Source of the DNA: Actinomycetes bacterium | Lineage (GTDB): Bacteria > Actinomycetota > Thermoleophilia > Solirubrobacterales > Solirubrobacteraceae | Assembly: GCA_021792455.1 (NCBI GenBank) | Contig: JAJYUP010000013.1 | Location: forward strand, 1-43,997 | Length of the DNA: 43,997 bases | Direction: 5' to 3' | Part shown: positions 9,250 through 18,083 of the stretch, one piece after another | Layout of the letters: every line of letters starts with the position of its first letter | How positions within the stretch are numbered: position 1 is the first letter of the stretch | The notes under the pieces: generated by a model | What the model was told of the DNA's origin: nothing | The model's input: only the letters and a program-made list of their open reading frames with translations | Databases searched by the model: none | Translations under genes and position numbers: made by a program

Positions 9250-9678
9250 GTGACTGTGCAAGCTCTGGAAACGGCGAATGAGAGCGAGACCGAGTCCGTC
9301 GGCGCGAAGCTCGCCCGCAGCCTCTGTCGAGGCGACGTGGTGCTCGTGAAGGGCGAGGTCGGCTCCGGCAAGACGACTTTCGTGCGCGGCGCGGCGAGAG
9401 CCCTTGGCGTGGAGGGGCCAGTCACCTCGCCGACGTTCAGTATCGCCCATCGCTACGAGGGTGCAGGCGTGACGGTCTGTCACCTCGATCTCTACAGGCT
9501 GGCCGATCTCGACGCCGAGGATCCAGGGCTTCTGGCCGACCACACAGGGCAGGAGGTGATCGCCTTCATCGAGTGGCCAGAGGCGGGTGAGCGGGAGCTG
9601 CACGAAGCGAGCACGGTCGTGACGCTGCGCCACGCAGGCGAGAACAGGCGTGTGATCGAGGTGTGCGGATGGCGGTGA
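9250..9678 (+). CDS. tsaE: tRNA t6A biosynthesis ATPase TsaE
   Basis: 142 aa, the normal family length. TsaE is the P-loop ATPase that works with TsaB and TsaD when threonylcarbamoyl is moved onto A37 of ANN-decoding tRNAs. The Walker A motif GEVGSGKTTFVRG is near residues 38-50, followed by SPTFSIAHRY, the HLDLYR segment, and IEWPE, all typical. The start was chosen among three clustered GTG codons by distance from the -10 box. It overlaps tsaB by 10 bp and opens the tsaE-tsaB-rimI-tsaD operon. Confidence 0.93.
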   Translation: MTVQALETANESETESVGAKLARSLCRGDVVLVKGEVGSGKTTFVRGAARALGVEGPVTSPTFSIAHRYEGAGVTVCHLDLYRLADLDAEDPGLLADHTGQEVIAFIEWPEAGERELHEASTVVTLRHAGENRRVIEVCGWR

Positions 9679-10580
9679 TCCTCGGCCTGGACACGGCGAC
9701 GAGCGCGACGGCGGCGGCGCTGCTGCTCGCCGACGGCTCCGTGAGCGAGATGCGAGACGACCCAGAGCAGGGCTCCCGCCCGAAGCACAGCACGCATCTG
9801 CTCGCCTTTGCGGAGCAGCTGCTGGCGCGGGCGCACTCGAGCTGGGAGGTCGTTCAGGGGATCGCGGTCGGTATCGGGCCAGGCTCTTTCACGGGTCTGC
9901 GGGTGGGGCTGGCGGTCGCCCGCGGCCTCGCGCAGTCCCTGCAGGTGCCCCTGACGGGGGTGCCGAGCACCGCTGCGCTGGCCGCAGGTGCGCTTTGGCG
10001 GGAGGAGATCTGGGCGCAGGCCGATCACAGTGAGAGGAGAGTGCTGTGCGTGCTGGACGCACGGCGGGGCGAGGGGTTCGCCGCCGCTTACGCGATCGGG
10101 CGGGAGGTGAGCCCGCGGCAGCTCGCTGCGCCGCGCGTGCTGCAGAGCGGTGAGCTCGCGCAGGTGGGCGAGGCTCTGCACCTGGATCTGCAGGAGGGCA
10201 GCTGGCTTGCGGTGGGCGATGGCGCGGTGCGCTTCGAGCGAGAGCTCTCCGGGGCGGCGGTGAGGGTGGCAGCCGCGGACTCAGACGCGCACAGGGTGAG
10301 CGCAGGGACGATCTGCAGGCTGTCCGTCCAGCTGAGCCCTGCTGCGAGAATCGAGGAGGTGCTGCCGATCTACTGCAGACAGCCGGATGCAAAGCCCGTT
10401 CGTCAGCCCCGCAGCCGCCGCGCAGGCAGCGAAGACGGGCATGCGCATCGCGGCGACGGGGCGCGGTCGCAGGCAGCGGCGATGGAAGCGAAGGTGGCAA
10501 TGGGGGACAGGGCGGCCAAAGCGGGAGCTGGACCCGTCGTCGCAGAAGCGGCCGGAGGGGAAAGGGCGGCCTTCGAATGA
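9669..10580 (+). CDS. tsaB: tRNA t6A biosynthesis protein TsaB
   Basis: 303 aa. TsaB is an ASKHA-fold partner of TsaD that forms the scaffold of the t6A complex. LGLDTATSATAA is at the N-terminus and GIGPGSFTGLRVGLAVARGLA at ~75-95, the family signature. The conserved domain ends near residue 240 at a VLPIYCRQPDA segment. About 60 further residues are Arg, Ala and Gly-rich and unlike any domain, so the C-terminus looks extended. It overlaps tsaE and joins rimI through ATGA. Confidence 0.93.
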   Translation: MAVILGLDTATSATAAALLLADGSVSEMRDDPEQGSRPKHSTHLLAFAEQLLARAHSSWEVVQGIAVGIGPGSFTGLRVGLAVARGLAQSLQVPLTGVPSTAALAAGALWREEIWAQADHSERRVLCVLDARRGEGFAAAYAIGREVSPRQLAAPRVLQSGELAQVGEALHLDLQEGSWLAVGDGAVRFERELSGAAVRVAAADSDAHRVSAGTICRLSVQLSPAARIEEVLPIYCRQPDAKPVRQPRSRRAGSEDGHAHRGDGARSQAAAMEAKVAMGDRAAKAGAGPVVAEAAGGERAAFE

Positions 10581-11104
10581 GCAGGCAGCTGACCGCCCCC
10601 TCCACGATCGACGGCGGGAGCGTGCAGGTGCGCTCTCTGACCTACCCCGACCTGCCAGAGGTGATGTCGATCGAGCGCCGCGCATTTCCGACGCCATGGT
10701 CGCTTGCGATGTTCGTGCTCGAGCTCTCGAAGTCCTCAGGGATCTGTCTCGCGGCAGAGTCGGCTGGCCGGCTGGCCGGCTACCTGATCTGCTCCCGGTA
10801 TGAGACGGTCTGGCACGTGATGAACGTCGCAGTTGACGTCGGGCAGCAGGGCAGGGGCATCGGCTCCGCGCTGCTTGCGGCGCTCTACGAGCGGGTCGCC
10901 GATCCAGATGCCCGCTACACGCTCGAGGTGCGGCGCTCGAACGACGTCGCGATCCACCTCTACGAACGCGACGGCTTCAGGCCCGCGGGCGTTCGGCGGC
11001 GCTACTACCAGGACAACGGCGAGGATGCTCTGGTGATGTGGCGCACGCCTGACACGCTCGCAGGCGGCCTCGGGGACGTCCCAAATCCAGGCGCGAGCTG
11101 GTGA
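10577..11104 (+). CDS. rimI: Ribosomal-protein-alanine N-acetyltransferase RimI
   Basis: 175 aa GNAT acetyltransferase. RimI acetylates the N-terminal Ala of ribosomal protein S18; homologues beside tsaD can act on other N-termini. Visible features: VRSLTYPDLPEVMSIE at the start, the acetyl-CoA loop QQGRGIGSALLAAL (~95), LEVRRSN, and YERDGFRPAGVRRRYY near the end, all typical of RimI. The start overlaps the tsaB stop (ATGA) and the end overlaps tsaD (GTGA). Confidence 0.93.
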   Translation: MSRQLTAPSTIDGGSVQVRSLTYPDLPEVMSIERRAFPTPWSLAMFVLELSKSSGICLAAESAGRLAGYLICSRYETVWHVMNVAVDVGQQGRGIGSALLAALYERVADPDARYTLEVRRSNDVAIHLYERDGFRPAGVRRRYYQDNGEDALVMWRTPDTLAGGLGDVPNPGASW

Positions 11105-12207
11105 GCGCCCTCGACGGCTTCGGGAGCGTGGGCAGCGGCAGCGCACCGCCTGCGAGGCGGTCGGTGCGCTTCCGAGGGCAGGGCCTCGTGCTCGCGATCG
11201 AGACGAGCTGCGACGACACGTGCGCGTCGGTGGTGGACGGTGATGGCGTGATCCGCTCGAACGTGATCTCCTCCCAGCACGTCCACGACCGCTTCGGCGG
11301 CGTCGTGCCTGAGATCGCTGCGAGACATCATCTGCAGCTGATGAACGTGGTCGTCTCTGAGGCGCTGGCGGAGGCACGCACGAGCCTCGATGAGATCGAG
11401 CTGGTCGCGGTCACCCAGGGCCCCGGACTGATCGGCGCGCTGCTCGTCGGCCTCTGCGCCGCGAAGGCGATTGCCGCCGGCAGACGGGTGCCGCTGGCCC
11501 CGGTCGACCACCTCCAGGGCCACGTCTCCGCGAACTTCCTGAGCGAGTCCTTCGAGCCGCCGTTTCTGTGTCTCATCGCGAGTGGCGGACACACGCTGCT
11601 TGCGGAGGTTGAGGAGCACGATCGCTTCAACGTCGTCGGTCGCTGCATCGACGACGCCGCAGGCGAGGCGTTCGACAAGGGCGCAAGGATGCTGGGGCTC
11701 GGCTACCCAGGCGGCCCCGCCCTCGAGCGGCTTGCCGCCGAAGGTGATCCCTGCGCGTTCGAGTTTCCAGGCGCAAATGCGAAGGGCAGGGGACGGCGGG
11801 GCGGGCGCGGCAGAGCCTACGCGCAGGGCCTCGACTTCTCCTTCGCAGGCGTGAAGACGGCGCTGCTCTACAGGCTCCAGCAGATGAGTGAGGCCGACGC
11901 AGCTGCGCAGGCGGCGAACCTCGCCGCCTCCTACCAGCACGCGATCGTAGAGAGCCTCGCCGACAGGGCCGAACGAGCTCTCGAGCGTCTGAAAGTGGAC
12001 AGGCTCGCCCTCGGCGGCGGTGTTGCGGCAAACGGCGCGCTGCGCAGGCGGATGGAGCAGATAGGGGCTCGCCTGCACGTGCCGGCACGTGAGCTGTGCA
12101 CAGACAACGCGGCGATGATCGGCAGTGCCGCCCGCTTCCAGCGGGCGCTGCCGTACCCGAGGTACCTGGCGCTCGATGCCTATGCGACGGGGCAGCGAGC
12201 GCTGTGA
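11101..12207 (+). CDS. tsaD: tRNA N6-threonylcarbamoyladenosine transferase TsaD
   Basis: 368 aa. The catalytic subunit transfers threonylcarbamoyl from TC-AMP to A37 of tRNA. LAIETSCDDT (~31-40), the metal-binding HxxxH at His137 and His141 (VDHLQGH), ASGGHT, GGVAANGALR and the late CTDNAAMIG motif are all present. The first ~28 residues are Gly/Ser/Arg-rich and precede the domain; the GTG start is kept because it overlaps the rimI stop. It is last in the operon. Confidence 0.96.
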   Translation: MSALDGFGSVGSGSAPPARRSVRFRGQGLVLAIETSCDDTCASVVDGDGVIRSNVISSQHVHDRFGGVVPEIAARHHLQLMNVVVSEALAEARTSLDEIELVAVTQGPGLIGALLVGLCAAKAIAAGRRVPLAPVDHLQGHVSANFLSESFEPPFLCLIASGGHTLLAEVEEHDRFNVVGRCIDDAAGEAFDKGARMLGLGYPGGPALERLAAEGDPCAFEFPGANAKGRGRRGGRGRAYAQGLDFSFAGVKTALLYRLQQMSEADAAAQAANLAASYQHAIVESLADRAERALERLKVDRLALGGGVAANGALRRRMEQIGARLHVPARELCTDNAAMIGSAARFQRALPYPRYLALDAYATGQRAL

Positions 12208-12303
12208 GATGGTGGCGCGGCGTTCGGAGCGGGACGTGGCTCGATCGGCAGAGTGGTGCGCCACGAGAGGGCGGTGATGCAGAGGGCGAGGTGGCGCCCT
12301 GAG

Positions 12304-12410
12304 GGGTGCAGCGCGGTGAGACGAAGGGTGGGCTCGGCGCGCGAGCCGAAGTGTCGGAGAGAACCGCAGACCGGGTGCAGCGCGGTGAGACGAAGGGTGG
12401 GCTCGGCGCG
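12304..12410. repeat. 38-bp perfect direct repeat pair, 69 bp apart
   Basis: An identical 38-bp sequence beginning GGGTGCAGCGCGGTGAG and ending CTCGGCGCG is at 12304-12341 and 12373-12410, with a 31-bp spacer. It fills most of the 209-bp gap between tsaD and the glutaredoxin-like gene, and the second copy ends 6 bp before that start codon. Confidence 0.92.
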
Positions 12411-12416
12411 GTGGCG

Positions 12417-12671
12417 ATGAGGGGGACGGTCACGATCTACGGTCGCCGCGGCTGCCATCTGTGCGAGGTGGCAAAGCAGGTGATCGAGGCGATGCTCGCC
12501 GATCTGCCGGGCTTCGAGGTGCTCGAGATCGACATCACCGAGCGTGACGCGCTGCATGCCGCCTACCTCGAGCGGATACCAGTCGTTGCCCTGAACGGCG
12601 TCGAGCTGTTCGAACACTTCGTCGATGAGCAGCGGCTGCGCGAGGCGCTGGAGGCGGCGGGTCCCGCCTGA
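12417..12671 (+). CDS. Glutaredoxin-like protein (DUF836 type)
   Basis: 84 aa. A small thioredoxin-fold protein with the redox motif CHLC at ~13-16 (GRRGCHLCEVAK), a cis-Pro region ERIPVVALNG near 56-65, and the usual beta-alpha-beta order. This matches the DUF836/glutaredoxin-like family often found next to rex in actinobacteria. The ATG at 12417 starts directly at the first beta strand; the frame is open further upstream through the repeats but that part has no domain character. The substrate is unknown. It probably belongs to thiol redox balance. Confidence 0.85.
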   Translation: MRGTVTIYGRRGCHLCEVAKQVIEAMLADLPGFEVLEIDITERDALHAAYLERIPVVALNGVELFEHFVDEQRLREALEAAGPA

Positions 12672-12774
12672 TCGCGATCTGAGCGACGCTGAGGGTGCAT
12701 CCGAGCTGCCCCTCCTCGCGCACGTGATCCTCCGCTCCGCTGATCGGGCTCTGCCGCTCGCGCGCCTGATCCAC

Positions 12775-12780
12775 TAGAGT
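12775..12780 (+). promoter_or_regulatory. -10 box of a leaderless promoter for rex
   Basis: TAGAGT ends 7 nt before the rex ATG at 12788 and there is no Shine-Dalgarno. The -35 region is not near consensus. Confidence 0.5.
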
Positions 12781-12787
12781 CAGGCCG

Positions 12788-13456
12788 ATGTCAGGCGAAC
12801 AGGCAGCGCGCGGTGTCGGCAGCCCAGGTGGAAACGGTGACGGTCGCCTCTCGCTCGGGGTGGCGGCACGGCTGTCGCGCTACCTCCAGGTGCTCACCCA
12901 GGCGCGCAAGATGGGCCGAGAGACGATCTCATCCCAGGAGCTCGCGGAGTACACCCACGTCAACCCGACCCAGATAAGGCGCGATCTCTCGGCCTTCGGC
13001 AAGTTCGGCAAGCGCGGGGTCGGCTACAGCGTCGAGTCGCTGATCGTCGAGATCCGAAGGATCCTGCGAACCGCAGGCCAGCACAACATCGCGCTGCTCG
13101 GCGCAGGGCATCTCGGCAACGCGATCGCCTCCTCGGACATCTTCGCCGACCATGGCTTCACCGTCGTCGCGATCTTCGACAGCGATCCGGCGAAGGTCGG
13201 CACCGATGTCGGGGGCAAGGTCGTGCGGCACATCGACGAGCTCGATCGCGTCGTGAAGGAGGAGGACATCGTCGTCGGGGTGCTCGCCGTCCCCGGCGGT
13301 GCCGCCCAGCAGCTCGCGGACGAGCTCGTGAGGGCCGGCGTGAAGATCATCTTCAACTACTCCGACGCGCTGCTGAGCGTGCCCCCAGAGGTGACGGTCC
13401 ACACCTCGAGCCCCGCCGTCGATCTGCTGTATGCGCTGTACTTCTACCTGGCCTGA
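12788..13456 (+). CDS. rex: Redox-sensing transcriptional repressor Rex
   Basis: 222 aa. Rex senses the NADH/NAD+ ratio and represses respiratory and fermentation genes when NADH is low. The N-terminal winged helix (~20-85) has RLSRYLQVL, SSQELAEYTHVNPTQIRRDLS and GKRGVGY. The Rossmann domain starts at ALLGAGHLGNAI (~102), followed by the acidic FDSDPAKVG. The C-terminal helix VDLLYALYFYL, which swaps between subunits, is intact. I found no clear Rex operator in the window. Confidence 0.96.
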   Translation: MSGEQAARGVGSPGGNGDGRLSLGVAARLSRYLQVLTQARKMGRETISSQELAEYTHVNPTQIRRDLSAFGKFGKRGVGYSVESLIVEIRRILRTAGQHNIALLGAGHLGNAIASSDIFADHGFTVVAIFDSDPAKVGTDVGGKVVRHIDELDRVVKEEDIVVGVLAVPGGAAQQLADELVRAGVKIIFNYSDALLSVPPEVTVHTSSPAVDLLYALYFYLA

Positions 13457-13472
13457 GCGACCCACCTGAGCG

Positions 13473-13509
13473 AGCCGTCGCCTGCGCGCCCGCGAAGGGG
13501 GCGACGGCT
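13473..13509 (+). terminator. Hairpin after rex
   Basis: AGCCGTCGCC (13473-13482) pairs with GGCGACGGCT (13500-13509) across a 17-nt loop, 17 bp past the rex stop. There is no T tract. Confidence 0.5.
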
Positions 13510-13595
13510 GGCAGCGCCGCGACCCTCCTAAGCTTGTGAGGCGCGCTCGAGACGGCGAGCGCGCCCGCCTGAAGCGACTCCACAGACACCGGACA

Positions 13596-14762
13596 GTGCA
13601 ATCAGACGCGAGAAACAGCCTCGACCTCGACCTCGCTGAGGAGCGCTTCCTCGCGGCCATCGATCACACCGTCGGCATCGAGGAGGAGTTTGCGATCCTC
13701 GACCAGACGAGCTTCGACCTCGTCCCCGGGTTCGAGCGGCTGCGCGAGGCGGCGGCGATTCGCGACAGCCTGCTCTGCGAAGGGATCACAGGCGAGCTGA
13801 TCTCCTCAGAGGTGGAGATCGTCTCGGGGCGCGGAGAGGATCTCGCAGATGCGATCGCGCGCCAGCGTGAGCGTCGTCGCCGGCTGTTCGCGCTCGCCGA
13901 GCAGGAGGGCTTCGTGCTTGGTGCGACAGGCACGCATCCATGGGCCGACTACCGAAAGCAGACGGTGATCGACACAGAGCACTACCGCCGCGTCGCCGAA
14001 GGTCTGCAGTACGTCGCTGCCCGCAACAACACCTTCAGCCTCCACGTCCACGTGGGCGTGAACAACCCTGACCGCGCGGTGAAGGTGTGCGACCGCCTGC
14101 GCCCTGTGCTGCCGCTTCTGCTGGCCCTCTCCGCAAGCTCGCCCTACATCGACGGCCGGGACTCCGGCCTGCACTCCGCGCGCACGCAGACGTTCACCCG
14201 CAGCTTCCCCCGCTGCGGCGTGCCTGACCCGTTCGGCTCCTGGGCGGCCTACCGACAGTACATAGACGTGCTGCGCAGGACGAGCTCGATCGTGGAGTTC
14301 ACCCAGGTTTGGTGGTCGATACGCCCACACTTCGCCTTCGGAACCGTCGAGGTTCGCATCTGCGACGCACAGATCTCCGGAGGCGAGTCGGAGGCGCTGA
14401 CGGCACTGATCGTAGCCTGCGTCGCCCAGGCGGCGCGAGACATCGATGAAGGCGTTCCGTTCGAGGATCCTCCCTCGCGCCTGATCGAGGAGAACATGTG
14501 GCGAGCGATCAGGTTCGGATTGGACGGCTCGATGATCGACTTCGCAGAGACGGAGGAGTACCCGTCCGCGGCGATCGCAGAGCGGCTCGCCGCCTGGACC
14601 GCGCCGCTGCGCGGGGAGCTCGGGATCGATGTGCTCTTCCCAGAGCGCAACGGCGCGCAGCGGCAGCGGTCGCAGATTGCCGCGGGCGTGCCGATGGAGG
14701 AGGTCTACGCGAGCGTCGTCGCAGAAACCAGGCAGACATATGCCCAGGAGGTGACTGTATGA
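13596..14762 (+). CDS. Carboxylate-amine ligase, glutamate-cysteine ligase 2 (YbdK/GCS2) family
   Basis: 388 aa. The GCS2 fold begins at TVGIEEEFAILD. LHVHVGV (~150) and the late FGTVEVRICDAQ complete the ATP-grasp-like active site of YbdK-type ligases, which join glutamate to cysteine or another amine. The real substrate cannot be told. A GTG at 13536 gives 20 extra residues, but TAAGCT at 13529-13534 would place the transcript start after it, so the GTG at 13596 is preferred. The stop overlaps the next small ORF as ATGA. Confidence 0.86.
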   Translation: MQSDARNSLDLDLAEERFLAAIDHTVGIEEEFAILDQTSFDLVPGFERLREAAAIRDSLLCEGITGELISSEVEIVSGRGEDLADAIARQRERRRRLFALAEQEGFVLGATGTHPWADYRKQTVIDTEHYRRVAEGLQYVAARNNTFSLHVHVGVNNPDRAVKVCDRLRPVLPLLLALSASSPYIDGRDSGLHSARTQTFTRSFPRCGVPDPFGSWAAYRQYIDVLRRTSSIVEFTQVWWSIRPHFAFGTVEVRICDAQISGGESEALTALIVACVAQAARDIDEGVPFEDPPSRLIEENMWRAIRFGLDGSMIDFAETEEYPSAAIAERLAAWTAPLRGELGIDVLFPERNGAQRQRSQIAAGVPMEEVYASVVAETRQTYAQEVTV

Positions 14763-14833
14763 GCGAGAGCGATCCGAGGCGCGTCGACTGGACGGCGCGT
14801 CTGCGCGCGACGGTTTCGAGGGCTGAGCGGTGA
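14759..14833 (+). CDS. Possible 24-codon coupled small ORF
   Basis: MSESDPRRVDWTARLRATVS and four more residues. Its ATG overlaps the ligase stop (ATGA) and its TGA overlaps the next gene's GTG (GTGA), so a ribosome could pass through all three frames in turn. It is charged and probably helical. It may be a real micropeptide or only a translational bridge; no family is recognised. Confidence 0.35.
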   Translation: MSESDPRRVDWTARLRATVSRAER

Positions 14834-15366
14834 GCGCCGCCCCTGCACGAGAAGAGGAGCAGCTGAAGGCCTACGAAGAGCAGCTGAGCCGGATGCAGAG
14901 CATCGACATCGCCCTGCAGGCGGCGGCGTCGCTGCTGAACATCGGCGGTATGCGCCTCGGCCTGTCGGCGGGCGCCTCTGAGCGGCGCGACCTCGAGCAG
15001 GTGCGCGACGCGATCGACGGTGTGAGGGCCCTGATGCCGATCATCGAGCGACGCCTGCCTGCCGAGGAGACAGGAAGGCTGCGAGACGCGCTCTCACAGC
15101 TGCAGATGGCCTACGCCCAGCTCGTCCGCGAGACGGCGACGGCGACGGCGGGCGCCGGCGCGCACGACGCGCGAGGGCCGAGTGAGCCTGCGTCAGGCGG
15201 CGCCCAGCAGCCGGGCGCAGGCGGGACTGGCGGCGCCGGCGGTGGACAGGCGGGCGGCGCGGCTGGCCCGTCTCAGCCGCCTTCTCCGAGCGCAGATGAG
15301 AAGGGCCGGCGAGGCCCAGGGCCAGCTGAGGCGAGCGGCAGGCTGTGGGTGCCGGGACGCCGGTAG
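14830..15366 (+). CDS. Conserved hypothetical, helical domain with low-complexity tail
   Basis: 178 aa. Residues 8-105 look like a compact helical domain (QLKAYEEQLSRMQ, ASLLNIGGMRLGL, DLEQVRDAIDGVRALMPIIE, ALSQLQMAYAQL). I recall similar proteins in related actinobacteria, with no known function. Residues 106-178 are Gly/Ala/Pro/Gln-rich and probably disordered. The GTG start is coupled to the preceding 24-codon ORF. It lies between the ligase and hppA and could share their transcript. Confidence 0.75.
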   Translation: MSAAPAREEEQLKAYEEQLSRMQSIDIALQAAASLLNIGGMRLGLSAGASERRDLEQVRDAIDGVRALMPIIERRLPAEETGRLRDALSQLQMAYAQLVRETATATAGAGAHDARGPSEPASGGAQQPGAGGTGGAGGGQAGGAAGPSQPPSPSADEKGRRGPGPAEASGRLWVPGRR

Positions 15367-15598
15367 CGGCGAGCGGCGCGCGAAGCCCTCTCGCGCAGGA
15401 GCGGAGCAGCCGCGCGCTGCGCAGATAGGCCCGATCAGATTCGATCCGCCTTCTGCCGGGGAGCGCGATACACTGCGCGCGCTCTTTGCGCTGGAAGAGC
15501 GCCTGCGGGCCGTCTCGAGCACCGAGCTCGGCGCGCGAAGTGCGCGCGACTTCTTCGCGCGGCACGAAACCAGACCGCGGAGGATTATCTTTGAGTAG
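15296..15598 (+). CDS. Uncertain ORF upstream of hppA
   Basis: Only the last ~55 residues look protein-like ([33 protein letters not shown]). They fall in the otherwise empty 15367-15590 gap and overlap the hppA start by 8 bp. The only in-frame starts (GTG 15182, ATG 15296) lie inside the preceding gene. The fraction of G or C at third positions is lower than in the sure genes. It could be a small gene, the former C-terminus of the preceding gene after a frameshift, or chance. Confidence 0.25.
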   Translation: MRRAGEAQGQLRRAAGCGCRDAGSGERRAKPSRAGAEQPRAAQIGPIRFDPPSAGERDTLRALFALEERLRAVSSTELGARSARDFFARHETRPRRIIFE

Positions 15599-17693
15599 CT
15601 TTTTGGCCAATCACGGTGTCGTCGTAGCCCTCGTCTGTGCGGGCTGCGCTGTCGTCTATGGGCTCGTGACGGCGCGGGCGCTGCTGAGGCTCTCGCCAGG
15701 CAACGAGAGGATGCAGAGCATCTCGCGTGCCGTGCAGCAGGGCGCGAGCGCGTACCTGAACCGGCAGTACACGACGATCGCCGGCGTTGGCATCGTGCTG
15801 TTCGTCATCCTCATCTTCCTGCAGAACATCGCGGTCGCGGTTGGCTTCGCGATCGGCGGAATCCTCTCCGGCTCGGCGGGGTACATCGGCATGAACGTCT
15901 CCGTGCGCGCGAACGCACGCGTCGCGGAGGCGGCGCGGGGCGGCGTCTCCAAGGCGCTCTCCGTCGCATTCCGCGGCGGCGCGACGACGGGCCTGCTCGT
16001 CGTCGGGCTCGCGCTGCTCGGCCTCTCCGGGTACTACGGCCTGCTCACGGCCGTCTTCAACGACAGCCAGAAGACAGCCGTCGATGCGCTCATAGGACTC
16101 GGCTTCGGAGGCTCGCTGATCTCGATCTTCGCGAGGCTTGGGGGCGGCATCTACACGAAGGCGGCCGATGTCGGTGCCGACATCGTCGGCAAGATAGAGG
16201 CGGGCATACCGGAGGACGACCCTCGCAACCCTGCGACGATCGCCGACAACGTCGGCGACAACGTCGGCGACTGCGCTGGGATGGCAGCCGACCTGTTCGA
16301 GACATATGCCGTCACCGCCGTCGCGGTGATGCTGCTCGGCGTGCTGACCTTCACGGAGTCCACGCGCGTCGCCCTCTACCCGCTCGTGCTCGGAGCGGCC
16401 GCGATCCTCGCCTCGATCATCGGCACCTTCGCCGTGCGCACGACGAAGGGCAACGTCGAGCGCGCCCTCTACCAGGGCCTGATCGTCTCAGCGGTCCTCG
16501 CCGCAGGCGCCTTCGCGCCGATCACCTACTGGATGATGAGAGACGTCCACTTCAGCGGCGCCGGCACGCTCGCCGCTCCGGGCTGGGTGCGCTTCTACCT
16601 GTGCGCGCTGATAGGCGTCGCGGTGACGGCGTGCCTGTTCCTGCTCACCGACTACTACACCTCGACCCGCTTCTCGCCTGTGAAGAAGACGGCGCGGGCA
16701 TCGATCACCGGTCACGCGACGAACATCATTCAGGGCTTCGGCTCAGGGCTGCAGGCGACCGCGCTCCCGGCGCTCGTGATCGCGCTCGGCATCCTCGGCT
16801 CCTGGAAGCTCGCAGGCGGCAACAGCCACAACATCGTGAACGGGATCTATGGCGTCGGCATCGCGGTGATGGGCCAGCTCTCGCTGATGGGTCTCATCGT
16901 CGCGCTCGACGCCTTCGGGCCGATCACAGACAACGCCGGTGGTATCGCGGAGATGGCGGAGCTTCCTGAGGAGGTGCGCAACGTCACCGATCCGCTCGAT
17001 GCGGTCGGCAACACGACGAAGGCTGTGACGAAGGGCTACGCGATCGGATCGGCCGCGCTCGCAGCGGTTGTCCTGTTCGCCGGCTTTCGCCAGGAACTCG
17101 CAACGCAGACGCACAAACCGATAACGGGGCCGGGCGCGCTCCTGTTCGGCATCAACGAACCGCCGGTGCTGATCGGGCTGCTGCTCGGCGGCCTGATGGT
17201 GTGCCTGTTCGCGTCGCTGTCGATCGAGGCGGTCGGCCGCGCGGGGGGCGCGGTGGTCGAGGAGGTTCGCCGGCAGTTCAGAGAGCGGCCGGGGATCATG
17301 GAGGGCAGCGAAGAGCCAGACTACGCGCAGTGCGTCGGCATCGTCACGCGCACCGCCCAGCGGGAGATGATCCTGCCCGCGCTGCTGCCGATCGTGCTGA
17401 CGGTGATCGTCGGCGTGATCGACACGCAGGCGCTCGGCGGCCTGCTCATCGGCGTCATCGTCGTCGGCCTGTTCATGGCGGTTCTCATGACTGCAGGGGG
17501 AGGCGCGTGGGACAACGCGAAGAAGCTGATCGAGGATGGCGCCTTCGGCGGCAAGGGCTCAGAGGCCCACGCCGCCTCCGTGACCGGCGACACCGTCGGC
17601 GATCCCTTCAAGGACACCGCGGGGCCTGCGATCAACCCGATGATCAAGGTCGCGAACATCGTCGCGATCCTCATCATCCCGCTGATCAAGTGA
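15591..17693 (+). CDS. hppA: Membrane proton-pumping pyrophosphatase, K+-independent type
   Basis: 700 aa, about 16 membrane segments. It hydrolyses cytoplasmic pyrophosphate to pump protons out. The TTG start is preferred because GGAGG lies 7 nt upstream and the first membrane helix follows at once. The substrate site includes [20 protein letters not shown] and [20 protein letters not shown], and a second acidic motif lies near the end ([20 protein letters not shown]). GNTTKA, with Lys rather than Ala at the final position pair, marks the K+-independent subclass. It follows the small genes downstream of rex and precedes the potassium-transport module. Confidence 0.96.
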   Translation: MSSFLANHGVVVALVCAGCAVVYGLVTARALLRLSPGNERMQSISRAVQQGASAYLNRQYTTIAGVGIVLFVILIFLQNIAVAVGFAIGGILSGSAGYIGMNVSVRANARVAEAARGGVSKALSVAFRGGATTGLLVVGLALLGLSGYYGLLTAVFNDSQKTAVDALIGLGFGGSLISIFARLGGGIYTKAADVGADIVGKIEAGIPEDDPRNPATIADNVGDNVGDCAGMAADLFETYAVTAVAVMLLGVLTFTESTRVALYPLVLGAAAILASIIGTFAVRTTKGNVERALYQGLIVSAVLAAGAFAPITYWMMRDVHFSGAGTLAAPGWVRFYLCALIGVAVTACLFLLTDYYTSTRFSPVKKTARASITGHATNIIQGFGSGLQATALPALVIALGILGSWKLAGGNSHNIVNGIYGVGIAVMGQLSLMGLIVALDAFGPITDNAGGIAEMAELPEEVRNVTDPLDAVGNTTKAVTKGYAIGSAALAAVVLFAGFRQELATQTHKPITGPGALLFGINEPPVLIGLLLGGLMVCLFASLSIEAVGRAGGAVVEEVRRQFRERPGIMEGSEEPDYAQCVGIVTRTAQREMILPALLPIVLTVIVGVIDTQALGGLLIGVIVVGLFMAVLMTAGGGAWDNAKKLIEDGAFGGKGSEAHAASVTGDTVGDPFKDTAGPAINPMIKVANIVAILIIPLIK

Positions 17694-17706
17694 GCTGACC
17701 GCACGC

Positions 17707-17745
17707 GCTCGCGATCTCGCTGAAGCGCACCGCGTGATCGCGAGC
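17707..17745 (+). terminator. Inverted repeat after hppA
   Basis: GCTCGCGATC (17707-17716) pairs with GATCGCGAGC (17736-17745) over a 19-nt loop, 13 bp past the hppA stop. It is a possible terminator, though the loop is long and no T tract follows. The rest of the gap to 17865 shows no clear feature except TACCCT at 17851-17856, a possible -10 box. Confidence 0.35.
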
Positions 17746-17885
17746 ATGCGTGTGGATCGCCTGCGCCGCCGAGGTGATGCTCCGATCAGATCAGCGGCCG
17801 CGGGCCCGCCGGCGTGCCTTGTCGACCATGCTCGGAGGTGGCGAGCGGGATACCCTCAGATCTGTATGGGAGCGCTGAGAGCGCG

Positions 17886-18083
17886 ATGAACGGCAGGCAG
17901 ATCCACCGCAGGGCGTCGCTTGTGCTCGCGGCGGTGATGCTCGCAGTCGGCGTCGTCCTTCTGCTCCAGAGCGCGTCCTCGTCCCAGGGGGGAGTGCTCG
18001 GTCGCGTCGTTCTCGGTGTCATGTTTCTGCTCGTCGGGGTTGGGCGGATCTATCTGGAGATGCGCCGGGGTCGAAGGAGGTGA
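17886..18083 (+). CDS. Small two-helix membrane protein coupled to the APC permease
   Basis: 65 aa with two hydrophobic segments (ASLVLAAVMLAVGVVLLLQS, then VLGRVVLGVMFLLVGVGRI) and a basic tail LEMRRGRRR, which predicts both ends inside the cell. The stop overlaps the permease GTG as GTGA, so the two should be made together and the small protein may be an accessory subunit. A 7-codon ORF (MGALRAR, 17866-17889) ends in ATGA over this start. No family is recognised. Confidence 0.7.
   Translation: MNGRQIHRRASLVLAAVMLAVGVVLLLQSASSSQGGVLGRVVLGVMFLLVGVGRIYLEMRRGRRR

Noticed and set aside
12700-12790. Rex autoregulatory operator
   Set aside because: No TGTGA-n-TCACA type palindrome is present in the rex promoter region.
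17694-17885. c-di-AMP (ydaO) riboswitch before the potassium module
   Set aside because: I looked for the conserved ydaO core sequences because of the KimA-like permease and did not find them.
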